A program made the translations under genes and the position numbers. From NCBI GenBank assembly GCA_026986005.1, contig JALSPK010000160.1:20003-84002 (forward strand): DNA of 64,000 bases, given 5' to 3'. Below the pieces are notes generated by a model, which did no database searches, was not told the DNA's origin, and worked only from the letters and a program-made list of their open reading frames with translations. Each line of letters opens with the position of its first letter. Within the stretch, counting starts at the first letter, position 1. Below, piece by piece: positions 18,884-27,612 of the stretch. Source of the stretch: Saprospiraceae bacterium. Lineage in GTDB: Bacteria > Bacteroidota > Bacteroidia > Chitinophagales > Saprospiraceae.

Positions 18884-19948
18884 ATGAGAGACAAAAAAAT
18901 CTTAATAGTGTATACTAATTTTTCTACATTTGTAAAAAAAGATTATGAAGATTTAAATAAACACTATATAGTCAGAAGATATCGTTTTAAATCTTATAAA
19001 GGGATATTTAAAAATTTAATACAGTTTATTAAGCAGTTTTTTTTCTTGTGTTTTTTTGGTTGGAGGTTTCAAGTATTTTTAATATGGTTTGCAGATTATC
19101 ATTCAGTTCTACCTATCCTTTTTTCAAAACTATTTCATAAAAGATCTCTTTTAATTATTGGCGGTTATGATGCTACAGGTATAAAAGAAATAAACTATGG
19201 TATATTTTATTCAAATAAACTGAGAAAAATAATAAATAAGTATTCGATTAAGCTAGCAAAATATATTTTACCTGTTGATAAATCTCTAATAAATGGAGAG
19301 AATAGTTATGCAAAATCAAACGAAATTATTCCAGTAGGTATTAAAAATATAGTTAATGAACTAAAAGGGGAAATAATTGAACTTCCCACTGGATACGACA
19401 GTAATAATTGGAAAAGAAACACAAAAATCAAAAGGAATAGCGATGTAATGTGTGTTGCCGGAATAACAAATAAAAATACATGGATTCTAAAAGGAGGAGA
19501 TTTATTATTGAATATTGCAAAAATCACATCTGAAATTGATTTTCATTTTTATGGTGTAAATGACAGCATGAAATATTATTTAGATAGCAAAAATATTCCT
19601 ATAAATTTTCATATACATGGTTATGTTGATAATAAAGAGCTCCCTGATATTTATTCAAAACATAAAGTTTACGCACAATTTTCTTTAAGTGAAGGGCTAC
19701 CAAATGTACTTTGTGAAGCGATGCTATGCGAGTGTGTACCAGTTGGTTCTAATGTTAATGGAATTCCAAATGTAATAGGCAATAAAAACTTCATATTAGT
19801 TAAAAAGGATACTATACAAGCTAAAAATTTGCTTTTAAAAGCTATTGAAAGTGATGATCAATTAGGAAAACATTTTAGAACTAGAATAGTAAGAAAATTT
19901 AGTCAGGAGAAACGTCATAACACCCTTCTAAAAATAATTAATGATTAA
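18884..19948 (+). CDS. Glycosyltransferase, GT-B fold
   Basis: 354 residues, weakly conserved in the N-terminal lobe (begins KKILIVYTNFSTFVKKDYE). The donor lobe is typical: VAGITNKNTWILKGGDLLL, and FSLSEGLPNVLCEAMLCECVPVGSNVNGIP, which contains the EGxPxxxxEA pattern. It starts 9 bp after the metalloprotease gene and may be cotranscribed with it. Together with the pyruvyl transferase nearby it suggests surface glycan synthesis. Base composition looks even more AT-rich than neighbouring housekeeping genes, which hints at recent acquisition. Confidence 0.8.
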   Translation: MRDKKILIVYTNFSTFVKKDYEDLNKHYIVRRYRFKSYKGIFKNLIQFIKQFFFLCFFGWRFQVFLIWFADYHSVLPILFSKLFHKRSLLIIGGYDATGIKEINYGIFYSNKLRKIINKYSIKLAKYILPVDKSLINGENSYAKSNEIIPVGIKNIVNELKGEIIELPTGYDSNNWKRNTKIKRNSDVMCVAGITNKNTWILKGGDLLLNIAKITSEIDFHFYGVNDSMKYYLDSKNIPINFHIHGYVDNKELPDIYSKHKVYAQFSLSEGLPNVLCEAMLCECVPVGSNVNGIPNVIGNKNFILVKKDTIQAKNLLLKAIESDDQLGKHFRTRIVRKFSQEKRHNTLLKIIND

Positions 19949-19988
19949 AAGTTTTGACTGAACTGTTTTTATTTTAAAAGTTATTTAT

Positions 19989-19996
19989 TATGTTTG
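19989..19996 (+). promoter_or_regulatory. Candidate -7 element for the YWTD-propeller gene
   Basis: TATGTTTG matches TAnnTTTG and lies 29 bp before the chosen ATG. No -33 TTTG at the right distance was found. Confidence 0.35.
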
Positions 19997-20025
19997 TGTA
20001 CAGTTTAATTAACAAAATTATCATT

Positions 20026-21201
20026 ATGAAAAATCTATTATTATTTGTTTTTATTTTTTCTGCTTATTTGGGGTTGAATGCCCAAACTTACATTTATTGG
20101 TGTGATGCTGATGAAAATGTAGTTAAAAGAGTAAATATTAATACTGGAAATACAGAAACCATATTATATGGTCAAAATACACCAAGAGGAATTACTATTG
20201 ACTATGAACATGGCAAATTATTTTTTGCAGATGGAGAGCACGATGCTATTACAGTTTCTAATCTTGATGGAACTGAACTTTCATTTTTAAATAATGTAAG
20301 TGAACCTATTGATGTATTTTTGGATAAGAGGTTTGGCATTATTTATTATTCAAATGTTTCTGCGGGGACAATTTCAAAAATCAAAACTGATGGTACTGGT
20401 GATAAAACTATAATTTCAAATCAAATCAAACCAGCGTTTCTAGATTTAGATATTGTCAACAATCACATTTTTTATACTTCAAAACAAGGTGACAATTCGG
20501 TTATTTATAGAGCAAATTTAGATGGTTCAAACATTGTTGAGATAATTAGAGAGAAAGGATATATTACAGGTGTTGCTGTTGATCCTTATTATGGAAAATT
20601 ATATTGGATTAACAGAGGATCATTAAAACTACATTCCTCGAATTTAGAAGGTGATGGTAAAGAAAACATAGCTAATGTAAGTTCTGCTTGTATTGGTTTA
20701 GAGCTAGATAATATAAATGGTAAATTGTACTGGTCAGAAAAAGATAATTCTCGTATGCAGGTTGTAAATACTGATGGAACTGACTTTAAAACTTTCCTTA
20801 AACATATAAATAAACCTGGAGGTATTGCTATTGATATAAAAAATTATTGTGCTAAAATAGTTGAAGTCTATGATACAACTTTTATCAAAGTTACGGATAC
20901 ATTAGTTATTGATGTTACATTTAATTCTACAAATAGTACTTTGTTAAATAATAAGATTAAAGTATATCCAAATCCTGCAAAAAACTTTGTAGTTATTGAT
21001 TTTGGTAAATATTTTGATAAAATTTCTGATTATAGTATAAATATTATTAATTCGTCAGGAGAAAAAGTGTTTTCTAGTTTATTTGATAAGAAAAAAACAA
21101 AAATAAGTGTAAATACATTTGGAACTGTAGGAATTTACTTTATTCAATTAAAAGACGGTTCAGGTAATTTACTTGAGGTGAAAAAATTAGTACTTGAATA
21201 A
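20026..21201 (+). CDS. Secreted YWTD-type beta-propeller protein with T9SS sorting domain
   Basis: 391-residue protein. A signal peptide (MKNLLLFVFIFSAYLGLNAQ) decides the start. Six or so LDL-receptor-like YWTD repeats follow, seen as TYIYWCDADENVVKRVNINTG, GIIYYSNVSAGTISKIKTDG, GKLYWINRGSLKLHSSNLEG and GKLYWSEKDNSRMQVVNTDG. The C-terminus has a type A T9SS domain (KVYPNPAKNFVVIDF ... GTVGIYFIQLKDGSG). It is secreted, but its binding partner or activity cannot be told. Propellers of this kind generally mediate protein or carbohydrate contacts. Confidence 0.88.
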   Translation: MKNLLLFVFIFSAYLGLNAQTYIYWCDADENVVKRVNINTGNTETILYGQNTPRGITIDYEHGKLFFADGEHDAITVSNLDGTELSFLNNVSEPIDVFLDKRFGIIYYSNVSAGTISKIKTDGTGDKTIISNQIKPAFLDLDIVNNHIFYTSKQGDNSVIYRANLDGSNIVEIIREKGYITGVAVDPYYGKLYWINRGSLKLHSSNLEGDGKENIANVSSACIGLELDNINGKLYWSEKDNSRMQVVNTDGTDFKTFLKHINKPGGIAIDIKNYCAKIVEVYDTTFIKVTDTLVIDVTFNSTNSTLLNNKIKVYPNPAKNFVVIDFGKYFDKISDYSINIINSSGEKVFSSLFDKKKTKISVNTFGTVGIYFIQLKDGSGNLLEVKKLVLE

Positions 21202-21216
21202 TACGATATTGATATC

Positions 21217-22194
21217 TTATTTCGATTCTAAAAATAATTTCACTCGTGTAGTAAGGTCGTTTTTAATGTCGTTAATATCTATGGGATTTTGAGGAGGATT
21301 TTCCCAATCAAATTTTATTTTAGTTGTATTGTAATAGTATTTGTACAAGTGCAATTTTCTGACTAATAGGCTCATTGGATCAAGCCCATTAAAAGGGAAA
21401 TCATTATTAGTCAATTTGTTAAAGTATTTGACAATACCATCAAATCTATTTCTACTATTTTTAAGATTAAAGCCTACATCTAAAAAAAGTACTGGAGTTC
21501 CTAGAGCTACACAGGGTAAAGCAACATGAATTCGAGAAGTGACAACAAGATGAGCTTTTGAATACCTATTGATTAAACTTCCTGCGTATTTTAAGCTATC
21601 TTCAATATTTCTATTAGCAATTGAATGAGAATGTTCGATGAAACTTATTTTGTTTTTTATGGATTCAGGGACCAACTTATTAAACATTTTTTCCCTAAAG
21701 TCCTTAGGTAAGTTTTTATTAAAAGCATCAGCAAATATTATCTCATCAGTCTTCTCAGATGCTTTTGTTTCATTGTCTAATGTTAGTGTCAAACATCCTG
21801 AGTAATATGCATCTATTCCTATTCTTTTAAACAAATCTACAGTATGAAAATCTCTGCAGCCAATTGGCTCAAATTGCTTATAATAATCATAATGCCTTTT
21901 ATTTATCATTTTAGAAGAAGCATTATTATTATGAGTGATATGCATTGAAATAAATAATGGTTCAATATTGTCAGCTGGAGGCCAATTATCAGGATTTTCC
22001 ATAAACCAGCCACTATTTATTACTTTAATATTTTCATTGGTAATCTTTTTGTTAAGGTTCTCTCTATCCAAGAGAAAATCTACATTGTAACCTAGTTTCT
22101 TTACTAATCTATATGCTGCAATGCTTTGTATATCATCACCATAATTAAAGCTATTTGGATGCGTTATTATTCCATATTTCATTTCATTATTCAT
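21217..22194 (-). CDS. Polysaccharide pyruvyl transferase family protein
   Basis: 325 residues matching the PF04230 fold. The N-terminus is KYGIITHPNSFNYGDDIQSIAA with the typical NxGDDIQ pattern, and the C-terminal lobe has LVVTSRIHVALPCVALGTPVLFLDVG (SRIHVALPCVALG being the conserved core). Family members transfer pyruvate from PEP onto exopolysaccharide sugars, or are inactive or other GT-B-like relatives. It lies convergent with the propeller gene, 15 bp apart, within a stretch of surface-glycan and secreted-protein genes. Confidence 0.85.
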   Translation of the reverse strand: MNNEMKYGIITHPNSFNYGDDIQSIAAYRLVKKLGYNVDFLLDRENLNKKITNENIKVINSGWFMENPDNWPPADNIEPLFISMHITHNNNASSKMINKRHYDYYKQFEPIGCRDFHTVDLFKRIGIDAYYSGCLTLTLDNETKASEKTDEIIFADAFNKNLPKDFREKMFNKLVPESIKNKISFIEHSHSIANRNIEDSLKYAGSLINRYSKAHLVVTSRIHVALPCVALGTPVLFLDVGFNLKNSRNRFDGIVKYFNKLTNNDFPFNGLDPMSLLVRKLHLYKYYYNTTKIKFDWENPPQNPIDINDIKNDLTTRVKLFLESK

Positions 22195-22299
22195 TTTGAG
22201 TTTAACTCTGATTTATTTTATTCTAAATCATAAAAAGTTTTAATTTTACTTCTTATATTACAAACGAAACGTAAAATTAAAAATAAAACTATTATCAGT

Positions 22300-22745
22300 C
22301 TACTTAATCAAAATAACTTTTTTAATACATAAATTATTATTACTCTTATCTAATAATTTGAATAAATACACTCCTTGTATACCGATGTTTTCTAGATTGA
22401 TAGATAAGCCCGACATTTTAATTTTACATTCTTTTATCTTTTTACCAATAGGTGAAATTAATTCCAAAATCATTCCAGAATCATATTTATTAGACTTAAT
22501 CTTTAAAAAGACATTATTTTTGTCGGGTTAGGATACAAATACATTATATCATTTTTATTATGAAGATCCTCTACCGAAGTTGGATTAAATGTCAAATCGG
22601 TAACTATTATTGAATCACAACCATGAATTGTCTTTAAGGTATCATCTCTTTTTGGATTATCTTCATCGTAAGTATTCCCACTTTATAGTAATGGTATAAC
22701 CATCTCCTTTAGTCCCTTTATAAAAGATAGTATTTAAAATAATTA
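22300..22745 (-). pseudogene. Remnant of a T9SS-secreted protein (C-terminal part), with at least two frameshifts
   Basis: Reading the minus strand in shifting frames gives a continuous family-like sequence. It runs FYKGTKGDGYTITIK, then GNTYDEDNPKRDDTLKTIHG, CDSIIVTDLTFNPT, YLYPNPT, NNVFLKIKSNKYDSGMI, and ends GVYLFKLLDK ... KKVILIK-stop. This is the end of a T9SS protein with a type A sorting domain. One frameshift lies in the T-run at 22517-22521, where one base is missing. A second lies near 22672-22685. No N-terminal part or start was found. Either a decayed gene or homopolymer sequencing errors could explain the frameshifts, but the missing N-terminus favours decay. Confidence 0.75.
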
Positions 22746-22823
22746 ACACAGTATAAAGTGCAACGTTTTTGTATTTTAAAGCAAATACAATAAAAAGAAA
22801 ATATAATTTTTAGAAGATTAGAT

Positions 22824-23231
22824 ATGATAAAAAATATAATATTGCTGTTTGTTTCTCTATTTTTATTATCTTGTTCCTGCAAAAAGAGTTTTCAAAATAA
22901 CAAGAGGGATAGTGCTGTTGAAAAAATAGGAATTCAATCTTATGGTAAAGGATATAAGGTTAGTTATAACCCAACAAAAGAATATGCTTTGGTGTATAAT
23001 ACCAAGGAAGTAAAGCTGAATGACCCTTTTCCGACGCTATTTTATTCTGTTGTTGAATTAAAAAATAATAAAGTAATCTTTAAAGATATTGTTGTTGGGG
23101 GAAAAATAAAATGGATTAGTGATTTTGAGCTTGAGCTTAGATCTCTTGTTAATAGACCTAAAGATATCCTGCATTCAACATCTAATGTGATATATAAACT
23201 AAATGTAAAATCACTAAAAAAACATAAATAG
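22824..23231 (+). CDS. Small lipoprotein of unknown function
   Basis: 135 residues beginning with a lipoprotein signal (hydrophobic stretch ending FLLSCSCKK; lipobox LLSC with Cys at about residue 17). The mature part is short, Lys-rich and not recognised. The stop codon TAG is formed by the first three bases of a TAGTGTC repeat. The natural C-terminus may therefore have been altered by insertion of that element. Confidence 0.6.
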   Translation: MIKNIILLFVSLFLLSCSCKKSFQNNKRDSAVEKIGIQSYGKGYKVSYNPTKEYALVYNTKEVKLNDPFPTLFYSVVELKNNKVIFKDIVVGGKIKWISDFELELRSLVNRPKDILHSTSNVIYKLNVKSLKKHK

Positions 23232-23288
23232 TGTCTATCTATAAAGTGCTTGATTTTTAAATTTTAATGTCTTTATGGTCATGCATTA
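23229..23288 (+). repeat. TAGTGTC repeat family, copy B (short form)
   Basis: Begins TAGTGTCTATCTATAAAG, continues through TGCTTGATTTTT and AAATTTTAATGTCTTTAT, and ends at a degenerate inverted end (ATGCATTA). Its first three bases serve as the stop codon of the small lipoprotein gene. Its right half matches the C2 copy at 60266-60318. Confidence 0.75.
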
Positions 23289-23335
23289 AATATCGTAGAA
23301 ACACAATTTTTTAGTTAATAATAAAAGCATAAAAA

Positions 23336-26300
23336 ATGAAAAAACTTATTTTAGTATTTTTAAGTATTGTCGTTATTTTGTCCATAAAAGGTTTATTTGT
23401 ACTGGATAGTAAAAACATTAAGATTAAAAATCTTTCTACGGTATTTGAGGAAGAATTTTTGCACTTTGACGGACCGGCAATGTACTATAAAATTCAAAAT
23501 ACTATTAGGACTCGAAACAATAAAAAATTCACGGAATACAAACCCGGCTATTTGGCTAAAGAAATGAGCAAAATACAAAATTCTATTTCTTTCAGAGATT
23601 CAAAAAAACTTGATTGGATAGAAAGAGGCCCCTCTAATGTAGGTGGTAGAACAAGAGGTTTAATTGTCGATCCGGATGACTCTACACACCATACGTGGTA
23701 TGCGGGATCTGTTGGAGGAGGTATATGGAAAACTGAAAATGCCGGGGAAGAATGGATTAACTTAACGCCTGATTTTCCCAATCTTTCTACATCAACACTC
23801 GCAATGTCTGCACACAACACAAATGTTATTTATGCCGGAACCGGAGAGGGATTTGACGGATTGATGGTCAATGGAAGCGGTATATGGAAATCAGTAGATA
23901 AAGGAAAGACTTGGACTATACTCAAATCTACTGCAAGTAGTGATAGATTTCAAAATGTACTTCGGCTAATCGTTAATCCTTTAGACGAAAATGAACTATT
24001 GGCATGTACTTTTTCTTCGCCTCGTGATGCTGTAAAAAACTCATCGAAATCTTTTATAATGAAATCAACAGATGGAGGAGAAAGTTGGGAAGAAAAATAC
24101 ACAAATGAGTCTTCTCCTATCCAACAGATAGTATATACTCCGGGAAATTTTTCAGTGATTTATGCTTCTTCAAATAGAGATGGGATTCTTAAATCGACTG
24201 ATTCAGGTGAAACATGGGAGAAAGTTTTTGATTCATCCTCAAAAGGGCTATCAAGAATTGAAATGACAGTTTCTCCTGTAAATTCGAGTGTAGTAGTTTT
24301 AGCGTGTGAAAAAGAAAACAGCTCTGAACTATATATTAGTAGAGATTCAATGCAAACAGTAAATAAAGTGCTATTTAATGGTGATGTTGAGGCTAATTGG
24401 CTTGGTGGTCAAGGTTGGTATGATAATACAATAGCTTCGCATCCATTTGAAGAAAATAAAGTTTGGGTTGGAGGATCAGGAGCGATATTAGAATTGAATG
24501 TTGGAAGTGAAGAAAAAAACATTACTGTTCTCAAAAAGTTTGAAAATAATACAACATTTCTTCAAGATGTTGTGACAGATCAGCTCCCGGTAGGTCCACA
24601 CGGACTTGCATCAAAAATAATGGGGCAACTATTATTAGATCCCAAGACAACGGAAGAGGATTTAATTGATGTTGAAATTAGATTTGGCTCCGGAATAGGT
24701 CAAAAGGCTCATAGATTAAACCTGTCTTTTTCGACTTTTGAGGTAACATATCAAGATTATGTAGATGTGCCTTTTGAAGCATGGGATACAGTAAATAATA
24801 GGCAGTTATCTCTTTCGTTTATAGACTTTGACGGCGATGGTAAATGGACATTCAAAGATTATTCAGACGAAAGTAATGCTACGCCTGATGTAGTAATAGT
24901 CAATATAATAGATTATAGTGAAGATCCAAATAACACGATTATAAACTCAAATGTTGCTTATAAAGGTGAATATTATTTTTACATGGGTAAAACCCCTGAT
25001 TTTAACGGTTCAATAGATGATTTACCGGAAGGAAATATTAGGTTTATGACAGGTGTGGAGTCAGGTGTTGTCGCTGATTATCTACCTGTGACCGATGGCT
25101 ATTATCAGTTTTATAATGTTAGTGCAGTTGGTAGTAAGGGAGTTCATGTTGATCATCACAACATAGTTTTAGTTCCGGTTGATATTGACAACAATTTGTT
25201 TTACGTAATCAATGCCAACGATGGAGGGGTGGCATTTTCAGATGATAGTGGGAAGACATTTAAGCAAACAGGAGATACATTTAAAAATGGAACTTTTACA
25301 ACATCCAAAGGTTATAATGTTTCTCAGTTTTATGGTGTAGATAAAATGAATGGAGGAGATAGATATATCGGGGGTACTCAGGATAATGGGACTTGGATTT
25401 CGCCATATAACCCCAATTCTGAGACAGAGTGGAAATCAGCTCCTAGTGGTGATGGATTTGAAGCTGCATGGAATTATGCCGATACCACTCAGATTTTGGA
25501 GTCTTCACAATACAATAATATTTTCAAAAGTACGGATGGAGGTAAAACATGGAATACAGTTGATTTGCCAGAATCTTATGGACCATTTCTCACAAGAATA
25601 ACCACTTCCCAATTAGATCCTGATTTAGTTTTTGTTTGTAGCGATAAAGGATTGATTAAATCAACTGATTTTGGAGATACATGGGAGATTAAAAGTATGC
25701 CGGATAGTTGGGACTTTTCATTTTTTGGACCTCCTACGGCAATATCATTGGCTGATGGCAATATCGTATGGTCCGGATCCGGTATAAGTGAAGATAATCG
25801 AGTCGCTTTATCAATAGACAAGGGAGAAACTTGGATAGAAACAGCCAATTACTCAATAGCTGAAATGGGAAGACTAACAGGGATTGCTACCCATCCTAAA
25901 AATCCAAACAAAGCTTATGTCATGTTTTCTCTTGCAGATGGTCCCAAGATTTTAAAAACGGAAGATTTGGGAAAAACATGGATGGACATTTCCGGGTTTG
26001 ATACAAATAAAGATGAAAGTAGTAATGGGTTTCCTGATATTGCCACTTATTCTCTATTGGTTATGCCTTTTGATACAAATAGGATTTGGGCTGGAACAGA
26101 GCTTGGCATTTATGAATCTTTGGATGCAGGCAAATCATGGCAATATGCCAATAACGGACTTCCGGCAGTAGGCGTATGGCAAATGAGAATAGTAAATAAT
26201 CAGATTGTAGTGGCGACCCACGGTAGGGGTATTTGGACAGTAAATACAGATCAGATGGTGGCAACAAAAGAGTTGGCAAATGAAAAAGTTGATTTTAAGA

Positions 26301-26536
26301 TAATGCCAAATCCTGTTACAGATCAAGCTGTAATTTCGTTTGAGATATTTGATAAAAGTTTTGTATCTCTAGATCTATATACTATTGATGGAAAAAAAGT
26401 TAAAAGTTTGATGAATACAAATATAATAGGTGATAAGAGAATAGTATTTACCAAAGGTAATTTACGAGCAGGTACATACATCTTAACTCTAAGAACAAAA
26501 GATGGTATTAGCTCCAAAAAGGTAATAATCCAGTAA
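23336..26536 (+). CDS. Secreted BNR/sortilin-like beta-propeller protein with T9SS sorting domain
   Basis: 1066-residue protein with an N-terminal membrane/signal segment, followed by many BNR-type repeats of the form S-x-D-x-G-x-T-W: STDGGESWEEK, STDSGETWEKVF, STDGGKTWNTV, SIDKGETWIET, TEDLGKTWMDI, SLDAGKSWQYA. The early block WIERGPSNVGGRTRGLIVDP...WYAGSVGGGIWKT is typical of the VPS10/xyloglucanase-like propellers of this phylum. The end (FKIMPNPVTDQAVISF ... LRAGTYILTLRTKDG) is a type A T9SS domain. A glycosidase, protease-associated or adhesin role is possible; catalytic residues cannot be assigned. Confidence 0.88.
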   Translation: MKKLILVFLSIVVILSIKGLFVLDSKNIKIKNLSTVFEEEFLHFDGPAMYYKIQNTIRTRNNKKFTEYKPGYLAKEMSKIQNSISFRDSKKLDWIERGPSNVGGRTRGLIVDPDDSTHHTWYAGSVGGGIWKTENAGEEWINLTPDFPNLSTSTLAMSAHNTNVIYAGTGEGFDGLMVNGSGIWKSVDKGKTWTILKSTASSDRFQNVLRLIVNPLDENELLACTFSSPRDAVKNSSKSFIMKSTDGGESWEEKYTNESSPIQQIVYTPGNFSVIYASSNRDGILKSTDSGETWEKVFDSSSKGLSRIEMTVSPVNSSVVVLACEKENSSELYISRDSMQTVNKVLFNGDVEANWLGGQGWYDNTIASHPFEENKVWVGGSGAILELNVGSEEKNITVLKKFENNTTFLQDVVTDQLPVGPHGLASKIMGQLLLDPKTTEEDLIDVEIRFGSGIGQKAHRLNLSFSTFEVTYQDYVDVPFEAWDTVNNRQLSLSFIDFDGDGKWTFKDYSDESNATPDVVIVNIIDYSEDPNNTIINSNVAYKGEYYFYMGKTPDFNGSIDDLPEGNIRFMTGVESGVVADYLPVTDGYYQFYNVSAVGSKGVHVDHHNIVLVPVDIDNNLFYVINANDGGVAFSDDSGKTFKQTGDTFKNGTFTTSKGYNVSQFYGVDKMNGGDRYIGGTQDNGTWISPYNPNSETEWKSAPSGDGFEAAWNYADTTQILESSQYNNIFKSTDGGKTWNTVDLPESYGPFLTRITTSQLDPDLVFVCSDKGLIKSTDFGDTWEIKSMPDSWDFSFFGPPTAISLADGNIVWSGSGISEDNRVALSIDKGETWIETANYSIAEMGRLTGIATHPKNPNKAYVMFSLADGPKILKTEDLGKTWMDISGFDTNKDESSNGFPDIATYSLLVMPFDTNRIWAGTELGIYESLDAGKSWQYANNGLPAVGVWQMRIVNNQIVVATHGRGIWTVNTDQMVATKELANEKVDFKIMPNPVTDQAVISFEIFDKSFVSLDLYTIDGKKVKSLMNTNIIGDKRIVFTKGNLRAGTYILTLRTKDGISSKKVIIQ

Positions 26537-26613
26537 AAAGATAGTTGGGTTTTGTTGAGTTTACAATACCGTTATTTCATTGAATAAGCAAAATTAATTC
26601 TTTTTATATTTCA

Positions 26614-27441
26614 CTATCTTGATAACGGTTTGGTATTAGAATATTCCTTGATTGCTTCTCTTACACTACCGTGTTTTTCAAGTAGGGCTTTTGCAGTTGT
26701 ATAATCATTTATAGTCAAAGATTTCATAATCATTTTTGTACCTCTATCCCTCAATTTTTCATTGGTGATTTGCATATCAACCATCTTATTGTCCTCGACA
26801 TGGCCAAGTTTAATCATAACCGAAGTAGTAATCATATTTAGAACCATTTTTTGGGCTGTGCCTGCTTTCATGCGACTACTTCCTGTCACAAATTCAGGGC
26901 CGACTATTACTTCAATAGGAAAATCCGCATTGGCTGCAACCGGAGATCCGGGCGAACAAGTGATGCTTGCTGTACCAATACCGTTTTTTTGAGCATACTC
27001 CAGTCCACCTACGACATAAGGTGTCGTACCTGATGCAGCGATTCCAACTACAAAATCATTTTCATCGATATTATATTCAAGCATATCTTTCCACGCTTGA
27101 TCTATGTCATCTTCAGCCCATTCTACTGCTTTTCTAATCGCGACATCTCCACCTGCTATTATACCGATTACTAAATCGTATTCAGCACCGAAAGTAGGGG
27201 GAATCTCAGATGCATCAAGTATACCGAGTCGCCCGCTGGTTCCTGCCCCGATATAAAACAATCTACCGCCATTTTTCATACGGTCATAGACGGCATCGAC
27301 TGTTTTTCCGATTTGACCAATTTCGCGTTCTACAGCGATGGCAACTTTTTTATCCTCATTATTGATGTTTTTCAACAACTCTTGCGTTGACATTTTTTCT
27401 AAATGTCTGTATAATGAATCTTTTTCTGTTATTCTATCCAT
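26614..27441 (-). CDS. murQ: N-acetylmuramic acid 6-phosphate etherase MurQ
   Basis: Cytoplasmic etherase that cleaves MurNAc-6-phosphate to GlcNAc-6-phosphate and lactate during peptidoglycan recycling. The SIS-domain sequence contains FYIGAGTSGRLGILDASEIPPTFG in two overlapping conserved blocks (about residues 63-85), including the catalytic Glu of DASE. The second family block is GIAASGTTPYVVGGL, and GSSRMKAGTAQKMVLNM contains the second signature. The start giving MDRITEKDSLYRHLE matches the family; an upstream TTG would fall in the likely promoter. The length of 275 residues fits the family's shorter members. Confidence 0.95.
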   Translation of the reverse strand: MDRITEKDSLYRHLEKMSTQELLKNINNEDKKVAIAVEREIGQIGKTVDAVYDRMKNGGRLFYIGAGTSGRLGILDASEIPPTFGAEYDLVIGIIAGGDVAIRKAVEWAEDDIDQAWKDMLEYNIDENDFVVGIAASGTTPYVVGGLEYAQKNGIGTASITCSPGSPVAANADFPIEVIVGPEFVTGSSRMKAGTAQKMVLNMITTSVMIKLGHVEDNKMVDMQITNEKLRDRGTKMIMKSLTINDYTTAKALLEKHGSVREAIKEYSNTKPLSR

Positions 27442-27465
27442 TTGTATGTTTATAAAAATATACTG

Positions 27466-27473
27466 CAAATTTA
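27466..27473 (-). promoter_or_regulatory. Candidate -7 element of murQ
   Basis: Minus-strand TAAATTTG, 24 bp before the chosen ATG. No good -33 partner is visible. Its position argues against the upstream TTG start. Confidence 0.4.
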
Positions 27474-27612
27474 TTGCCAAAAAAATTGCGATAATACTAA
27501 AAAGCTACTAAAATATTGGCTACAATCATCAATCCTCTTTAACCATTTTAATAGCAGTTTGGTATAAATGATATTTTTTGAAAATCATCTCTCAAAAAAA
27601 GAAAAAAATATA

